From the NCBI GenBank assembly GCA_018417955.1, contig JACTVC010000001.1:4402001-4466000 (forward strand): a stretch of DNA of 64,000 nt, read 5' to 3'. The notes under the pieces are model-generated. The model had not been told where the DNA came from and did no database searches. It saw only the letters and a program-made list of their open reading frames with translations. The stretch is from Laccaria trichodermophora (taxonomy: Eukaryota > Basidiomycota > Agaricomycetes > Agaricales > Hydnangiaceae). The translations under genes were made by a program, and so were the position numbers. How positions within the stretch are numbered: the first letter of the stretch is position 1; each line of letters opens with the position of its first letter. Below are positions 57,101 to 64,000 of this stretch, piece after piece.

Positions 57101-59065
57101 ACCCATTTCATTGGTTACAGTAAGCAAGCCAATAAACACAGCAACACCATTAATTTTAACAATATGCTTTGTGATCTTGTGAGAATGATCAATTGCACAG
57201 ATTCTTGCAGACAACATGGATGAATATTGATATATTCTTGGAAGATGAGCTTCAATGAATGAATCATAGAGGTCACGAAACCAAGTGGAGCATGGAACAT
57301 ATCCTGAATATCCTTGAGGATCAGCAAATTCAGAGAATGGTTGAAATGAATGATTTTTCCAACAACTTTGACTCTGGCCTTCAAATATCATGTGTAGATA
57401 CTGAAGATGAATTTGATCAAAGCGACGCATATGCAAAATAGTGAGAATACTTGAGAATTGATTTGCTCCTAGTCCTTTTTGGAATAAAGAACATTGTAAG
57501 GCAAGAATAGGAGACAATAAAGCACTTCGCTTGGTGAGAACTACAGGAAATTCTGCTGCAAGTGCTTTTGGCAAAGCTGCTAAAATTCTTGGGTCCCAGC
57601 TCATAAATGTGACTGTTTTCTTTCCAGTGATGGGGTTTGCACAAGTTGGGCACTTGTATCGAGCACCAATCATCCAAAAGCATTTATCAAGACCAACACC
57701 TCGCCGAGGTATCTTGTGGAGTCCATGACGATTTAACCAAGAGAGCTTGCAAATGGGGCATTTAATTTTGGTTAACAACTCTGGGTCCCAATAGAACAGC
57801 TCAAAATCATACAGTGCTTCAGGTTCAAGGGACTTTGCCTTTGTCATTATGAACCACCCTGCCTTTTTAGGAACCCAAAAGGTTTCATAAACCTCATAGA
57901 ATGTGGCCCTATTATTTCTGTCCTTTTTTTCAATGATAGCTAATTTTTCTTCCAGAGCCTTTTTGAACCATGGGGGAAATGATTGCGATTTCTGAGGTTG
58001 TTCTTCTGCCCCACCTTCATTGAAGTCAAGATCTGATTCATCAGCCTCTACTCCTACAAATCCATAACTTTCTACTCCAATGCCATCATCTTCATTGCTA
58101 TCTTCAAAAATGGCAGTTTCATCAGAGTCAGGAATAATGGCACAGGTTGGGATATTTTCCAAACCAGGTAGAGCTGAATTATCTCTAATATTGTCCCCAT
58201 TCTTTTGAGAAAGCCATTGTGCAACTGATGTATACTTTGGGCCACAAGGTGCATCTTTATCCCATAGACGAGGGAGCTTAAAGGAACTATTCTGGTCATT
58301 GGGAGAAGGAGCATCTGGTGTGAGTGCTCGCTTTTGTTTGCCCTTTGACTTTGCAGATAGCTCAACAAGTTTTGGTCGTCCTCGTGGCTGCTTTGGCTCA
58401 TTTAAAAAACGTGCACCACTCGCTTCATCCATATCCACATCAATGAATTGGAATGAAGGGACAGCTGAAGTATCAGAATGCTGTGTATCAGCATTAAAAG
58501 AGCTTCCCCCAGTATAAGAACCATCAAGGTCAATGATCATAGGGCCAGAATTATGTGATAAAGAACTTAAAGAGCTCTCAAGGTTCCCAGGATTACTAAA
58601 TGGGTACATCTTAGACCCAGAGCTTTCCAGATTACTAAATGTATAAGACCCAGAGCTCTCAAGATGATTAGACACATCTGTTTGGCCAGGCTGATCACTG
58701 GCAGAATCCAGAGTTATATGTGCATGAGGCTCCAACCCAGATAAGCTTTCCAGATTATTATATATATAAGACCCAGAGCTCTCAAGACTATCAGACACAT
58801 TTTTTTGGCCAAGGTAGTCACCAGCAGAATGCAAAGTTGGATGTGCATGAGGGTCCAACTCAGGGGAGAAACTCATTGGAAGATCACTGGTATGGTTAGG
58901 TGGCTCATAAAAGGGAAGTAAAGGAAGTGTGGAGGATTGGTTATCTAGGCTACAACAAATCCAACATACATCAATACTAGAGCATGAGTTGAATTGCCAA
59001 TTCTTACCCAGAATTTTCTGATTGAAAATCAGACATGACAACATCTCCCATTTGTGAGGAAACAT
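54118..59065 (-). CDS. DDE-type transposase with Cys-rich N-terminus and embedded WRN-type 3'-5' exonuclease
   Basis: Two exons, 59065-54710 and 54654-54118, with a 55-nt GTGAG..CTAG intron, about 1630 aa. Regions: acidic Ser-rich start with LESSGSY-type near-repeats and GPMIIDLDG (to about 200); an AT-hook-like PRGRPK (about 230); a CPIC..CPTC zinc-binding region typical of fungal DUF6729 (about 400-500); an RNase H-like core with Asp626 in AIDHSHK and Asp696 in FYTDN; then a DEDDy exonuclease with Asp769/Glu771 (GFDTEW), Asp834 (KNDLKQL), Tyr907 and Asp911 (YIAQD). After an acidic linker comes CIRGTNFTEGGVHHSIW with Glu1269, like the T-N-x-x-E of MULE/IS256 transposases, then FVGHDDIW. The 3' exon ends in a Cys cluster (CWKCEIEGC..CASCKLKEC). 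The frame upstream reads on from 59311 except for a TGA at 59117, so the true start is uncertain; MSFSPELD at about 58875 is an alternative. The transposase reading is inference; the exonuclease is clear. Confidence 0.8.
54655..54709 (-). other. 55-nt intron in the transposase-exonuclease gene
   Basis: Donor AAG|GTGAGAATA at 54709 and acceptor CTTCTAG|CTTGAAG at 54655. Splicing joins KTIFYK to LEEHLTAYY in frame and adds the C-terminal Cys-rich exon of about 178 codons. Confidence 0.85.
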
Positions 59066-59116
59066 TGTCTGAAGCAGATCTGAAGGGGGATATTTAAAGA
59101 GAACAGTTTTTTCATC

Positions 59117-59311
59117 TCATTCCAGTACATACTGAGCTGGAGCACTGGTTGGAACTCCATCTAAAATGAGCAATTCTTCCTGTGTCAGATTACAAAAGAA
59201 TTCATCATCAAATTCATTGGGGATAGCATCAAATTCTAGACTCAAAATATGTGAATAAAGAAGAATTGGTGACAGAACAACTGACCATCTGGGACTTGGT
59301 CCATAGCACAA
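59117..59311 (-). other. Upstream in-frame extension of the transposase-exonuclease gene
   Basis: This block (FDDEFFCNLTQEELLILDG to AQYVLE) is in the same frame as the main coding region. It is separated by one TGA (59117-59119), beyond which DEKTVLFKYPPSDLLQ leads straight into MFPHKWEM. It looks like a genuine 5' part cut by one CGA-to-TGA change, or an exon spliced differently. A GTCAG..TCTAG intron may lie near 59230-59290. Confidence 0.5.
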
Positions 59312-59560
59312 TCAAGATCAAAGCAGATCAGTGGGATCTAGGAGGATCTATCACAGAATATGTCAAGAAATGGATATTATTCAGTGCACAATCAATATAT
59401 CTTACATATTTTGATGAGTAGCACAAGAAATGATACAGTAGACGAGGATGTGGGAAGAGAAGATATCAAAAAAGTCGAAAATGTGAAGTACAAGACAAAG
59501 AAGAGAGGTGTGGGAACTTGTTACCAGAATTGGTGGCAGTTTCTGTTTATGGATTTTTTT

Positions 59561-59613
59561 GATAGCAGCTGCTATCAATTTCCAAATACGGAATTTTGAT
59601 AGCAGCTGCTATG
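59561..59613. repeat. Two copies of the palindrome GATAGCAGCTGCTATC
   Basis: A perfect 16-bp palindrome at 59561-59576 and a near copy at 59598-59613, 37 bp apart, lie upstream of the transposase-exonuclease gene, right at the border with the F1 repeat. Repeated palindromes at element edges often bind transposase. I found no clear matching end on the other side. Confidence 0.75.
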
Positions 59614-59639
59614 GCCCACAGGTATGAGAACTCTGCGTA

Positions 59640-62600
59640 TGTGCGTCCTGGTCGTCGCCGTTTGAGCCGTGTCGGAGAGCCAGCAGACGAAGTCATCCTT
59701 CGTTGTTGTCGGCCATTCAAGCTCCACGGTACTGGTGCTGGGAGGTGAGAGTGGAACTATCATTCGTTCACTTGGAAAGGCCTCCATATGTGGGACCAAT
59801 GGTGAGATATTGGCATCTGTGAGTCGATGTCGTTACCTTGTGTTGTCTGAAAGGTTCCGTTATGTTTTTACCTTTGCCTAGATTTGCTTCAAAGTTCAAC
59901 CGCACCTGCTCATGTCAGTAAGCTTTATGCGCGAATAATGCTCCAATTCGTACTCACGCGCTCGAACGAAGGACAAGGAAATGTCAAGAGCGTTCAGTCG
60001 AACGGAACGTGGGTCACACCTGGGTCACAGTCATCTTCAAGGACACCATGACGTTGGGTAATCATTCCATCTCATAGTCGTAACTCCAGAGGGCTGATCT
60101 ATCTTTGCAGAGTTCTTCGTGCCCAGTGAGGACGCGCACCAATGTGAACACGTCATTCCGAGTGCCATGCGAATGGGGAACTTGAACATCTGAGGGTGAG
60201 TTCGCGCTTTCTCTTATCTTCTTCTGGGGTCTAAATCTGTTTCCACTCTAGCTTACCGCGTCGGCGGGCCAAGCGAAGTTGACGACTTTATCAATTGCTC
60301 TTTGTTGCAGAGGACTCGCCTTATAACGCCGATTGCACTTAATCTTCCATTCAGATGTGCAAGAGGCTCGGAAGTGTTATCGCATCATCTCGACTCGCCA
60401 ATGGCATGCCGCTCAAGATCTTTGACCTTTGATACGATCCGCAACGTCCATCTCTAGCCGCCGCGTCGCCTACGTGTACCAAGTAAAACAACAAACGTTC
60501 TGAATTTCCCCCATGTATCGTCATCGTGCCCTCTTCCTCGTTGTGGTCGTATTTCAAGGAACGTCGCGTTGGAAGGGGAGGAAGTGGGTTCTTCGATTAG
60601 GATGTGCACGGATCGTTCTCTAAGTATGCTTCTTTCTCCCTTCTCTTTTTTCCAAAACACGTCGCTGACACTGCATACAGTCCAACAAAGTCCACCCCGT
60701 TCTCAATCGTCATGCTCTCCTGGATTCTATTCCACAAGACAAATAAGGGCTCACCCCTTTCTCCGACCTTCTCCTACCCGTGGCCAACTCTGGGCTGCTG
60801 CTTAAGATTCGTAAAATCCACACAATACCTCAAAAGAAAGTGCTTGGTGGTCAACTCCGAGCGCATGGCCGAGCGGAGTATAGGTCAGCGCAGAATCCTG
60901 CCGTATGCGCTTACCCCGCTCTTGATTGGATGGAGGATAGCAGAGAGGGAAACGGTTTTGGGAGATTGGGGGGTGGCGATCAAGAGCGATGGGTTATCCC
61001 TGTTAGTAGCGCTCTTTTTGGAGAGCCGCCAGTCACCGCTCTGTCTCGTCCTTTCGACTGGGGTAAGCATTCGCTTCCCTCTTTCTTCAATCTTCCAGTA
61101 ATCAACTTCCATTCTCTATAGCCGCTACGTTCACCTCCGTTGGTGATCGGCTAGCCGCTCTTGCACTTTCAGTTTGTGCGTGGAATTGAAGATGGCTTCT
61201 ATCTGCGTGGTAAGTCTCTCGAATTGTTCCTCGATGATACGAACAACACCATCTCTTTGACAGAATGACTTCCCTCATCAACGGTCATCGGATTTCTGAA
61301 ACGCCTTTCGACCCCCACTATCCTCGTGATTCTAGTGCCTGCTAAACTCGTTTTGCCAGGCCATGCACGCTTTCAACGGGTTTCTTTGGCACCCTCCTGT
61401 GGTCCGTCTTTTTGTTTCTCCCTTTCTATCTTTACTCATGCATGTATCTTAGACTCTTAGCCGGTCACAATTGAGTCTCATCGTTTGTAGGGCATGGAAG
61501 ATGGTTCAACTTGGGTTAGCGTTTATTCGGAAGGTCGTAAAACAACGTACTTAATGACCTCAAGAATAGCATAGGAAACGCCGAGCATGACTGACCGATT
61601 GGACAACTTGAGGGCTTTCGGACGTTGGGTTATCGGTGAGTTTACACCCCACAGTCATAACTCCAGAGGGCTAATCTATCATTGCAGCGTTCTTCGGGCC
61701 CAGTGAGGACGCACCTCAGTGTGAATACGTCGCCAGTGATATGCGACTGGAGATCATGTCAGGGTAAGTTTCGTGATTTCTCTTCGCTTCTTCTGGGGTC
61801 TAAACTTATTTCCACTCTAGCTTTCTGCATCGGCGGGCCAAGCGAAGTCGACGTCCGCGTATTCAATCACCGACTCACGGTACTAGCTAAAGTCTCAACG
61901 TTCGACGCTTGTCTTCCTCATGAAGGATGACCGCAACGAATTCATATGAACGACTCGCTTTCAGAGTGCGCCGCTGGATCTATGCACATCGGTGGATTTG
62001 GAAAATCCCGACGGAGCTATTGCATAGGCTCCCTCCCTCCCGGACTCAAAAGGCGACGACACATGCCCTAAAACTTAACTCTTCCTATACGAGCGTAGAC
62101 CCCACAATCGAGGGATCCGCTCGCTTGCAAGTCAACGCGACCGCCAACTCAGAGGGCTTTGGGCCGTCGTCTATGGTTACCTCGCAGGCCATCATGCATT
62201 GTCTTCGGATCATGATCAGCATAGGAGACTTTCTGCAGAGGGCAGTGCGCCGTTCGTTATAGACCCTCTTAAGTGGATCTGCTAGCCCACTTCCGCTCCC
62301 GTTCCTCCTCTGCAACGAACGCAGCCGCTTCTCACACACTTAATCATCGCAACATTCGCTCCGTGCTTCGTGACACCTACTTCTACCCCCTGCTCCATAA
62401 CACGGACGTAGGTCGTATATACACCACTTCCAATCACCTCTAGTCAAGCATGCTAGCGCTGTAGATCGTAAACCCAGTTCTTCACCTGCACCTCTCGCGG
62501 TATCCCGCATTCTCGACTCTTGGCATCTTCAACGCCAGAACTGTCACGTTTGCGTCCTTTGCCGTGAATTCCTCAGGCAAAGGAAGGTAGTCGCGTGATT

Positions 62601-63900
62601 CTTACACCATTTGCCGAATGTACCAAGTTTTTACTTAATAGCAGTCCTCGTCATCAGAATCGTTGTGAAACTTGTCAAAGTTAACAAGTGGCCGTTCATG
62701 TTTTTGACATGGGTAGTATCCCAACACGAATTGGTCAAGGTACAGAGTCAACCTGGGCAGTAGTGCTACGATTCGCATTGGAAGTAATGTAATCAAATGT
62801 CCTGACTTTGCCGACTTGCTATCAGCTGAACAGTAACGCTTGAAGCCAACATCAAACTGTAACCGTGATCTAGACTTTACAGATGTCACGCTCACGCTCC
62901 TTCCCCTGAGCGAAGGCAAAGCATACATACACGCCCCAAACAAACCTATGCACGATTGTTGTGAGTACCAATCCAACACATGCGAAGCGCTCACATATCA
63001 CTGACTTATGTGCAATGGCCACACCCCCCATCCTCCATAGAAGTCCGTGTCCACACGAGAGGAGACGTAGAGCCTTTAATGAAGTTGGTCTTTCTCCCCC
63101 CACACCTAGATAACCATCGTACGCCACGTGTGACACAAGCCTATAAGAGCCCAATCAGCGATGGGTACATCATCCCTATGTGTGACCTATGGCGACGACA
63201 TCGTGCGGATGGACACTCACGACGGTGAATTCACGCTGTCTGAATGCTGAGTCCAGAGATAACGAAATCTTGCAGATTGGGACCATTGGGTGATGCATAT
63301 ACCATGTATGTAACGACAAATAGAGCGTCGGGGTTGAGGTCATTGGGAAGCTCTGAAGACTGCGCAAGCTTTGGGAAATGAGAATGACCGAAAGCCATCA
63401 ATGAAAAACTTCGAAAACAAGTAAATCTAGAAGCGAATCCACTGATATATAATGTAAACGCACTGACGTTGAGGAAATAGCCCAATATCCCCGAGCCTGC
63501 TCAAATGCAGCACTCTATCGAGCTGGAAGATTGCGAGCGCGGATTGTCTTCATCCATCTCATCGACGCGTCGCCAAGATCACGCGCACGTGCATCAACCC
63601 GATCGATCAGTTGGCTATGAGGCTCGATGTATGTGAGAGGTCCACCTGCAGCCACTGGCAAAGAGTTGATGTTGGATCAACGAGCAGGCGAGTTCGTTAT
63701 AAGAATTGAACGATGGCAATATTTCTTTCGTGAGTCGATGGACGAAGGAATGCAAGTGGCCGGGTGCGGGAATGGTGGACATAAGAAAGGCGGTAGGGAT
63801 CATCGAGGTGGTGCTTGCGTTGGTGTTATGAAACCAGGACCTGAGTAACGAAAGGGGGCAGTTAGCGAAGCAAAACATTGAATATATGCGAGGAATAAGG
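59640..63900 (-). repeat. F1 repeat, copy 3 (inverted relative to copies 1 and 2)
   Basis: Reverse complement of 13560-17446 in the same internal order, diverged by many substitutions and small indels. On the plus strand, which is sense for the presumed gene, the exon-like blocks read FFVPSEDAHQCEHVI (60111 on) and FFGPSEDAPQCEYVA (61683 on), each preceded by a TTGCAG acceptor and followed by GGTGAGTTCG or GGTAAGTTTC. The preceding exon ends FKDTMTLG at about 60055. No full gene can be assembled. Together with copy 2 it makes an inverted pair around about 42 kb. Confidence 0.75.
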
Positions 63901-64000
63901 AATACAGAAGTCGAGGAAGGGAGAAAGGTACGAATGAATAAGTAACGCAGGGGAATAACTTACCAAAGGGGATACGGTCATCCCCACTCTGCAGCTCTCC

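Overview
The window looks like a transposon-dense, gene-poor accessory region of a basidiomycete (mushroom-forming, Agaricomycete-type) genome. The support is many 44-56 nt GT..AG introns, two NACHT-ankyrin NLR genes, a tyrosine-recombinase retrotransposon with split direct repeats, a Crypton with a Gcr1-type domain, hAT and Tc1/mariner elements nested in one another, and multi-copy fungal genes. No rRNA, CRISPR array or bacterial-type operon was seen.

Layout. 1-1560: partial copy of a large gene-like repeat (called F1). 1828-4106: a Ser/Pro-rich coiled-coil gene with several frame breaks. 4603-7406: a complete non-autonomous hAT element (perfect 19-bp ends, 8-bp target duplication) holding further nested inverted-repeat elements. 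7620-12064 (-): NLR copy A, apparently intact, with 18 nearly identical ankyrin repeats. 12178-17446: repeats, including a long F1 copy. 17508-24293: a complete Ngaro/DIRS-like retrotransposon (order A1-ORFs-B1-A2-B2) whose A1 repeat holds a hAT MITE that itself holds a mariner MITE. 25640-26390: minisatellite. 27623-30137 (-): Crypton, inactivated. 30259-32308 (-): XPG/GEN1-like structure-specific nuclease. 32495-33124 (-): decayed ribonucleotide reductase small-subunit fragment. 35235-36827 (-): complete but dead Tc1 element. 37451-39046 (-): uncharacterised decayed gene. 39110-39815 and 52860-53640: elements with a tRNA-like head and CCATATGG-rich tails. 39896-45597: segmental duplicate of the first NLR region; its NLR copy B is split by an 828-bp insertion. 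45930-51182 (-): large multi-exon multi-copy gene with C-terminal zinc fingers, killed by nonsense changes. 51530-53640: satellites. 54118-59311 (-): an open 1.6-kaa protein that I read as a DDE transposase carrying a WRN-type DEDDy 3'-5' exonuclease between its second Asp and its Glu. 59640-63900: inverted F1 copy.

How it fits together. Two processes explain most of the window: nested insertion of several transposon classes, and decay by C-to-T change (at least ten in-frame TGA codons that fit former CGA). Against this background the transposase-exonuclease gene, the Ngaro-like element and NLR copy A still have open frames, so they are either young or under selection. The transposase-exonuclease fusion is the best candidate for a poorly described system. 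The NLR pair with homogenised repeats is the best candidate for a fast-evolving recognition locus.
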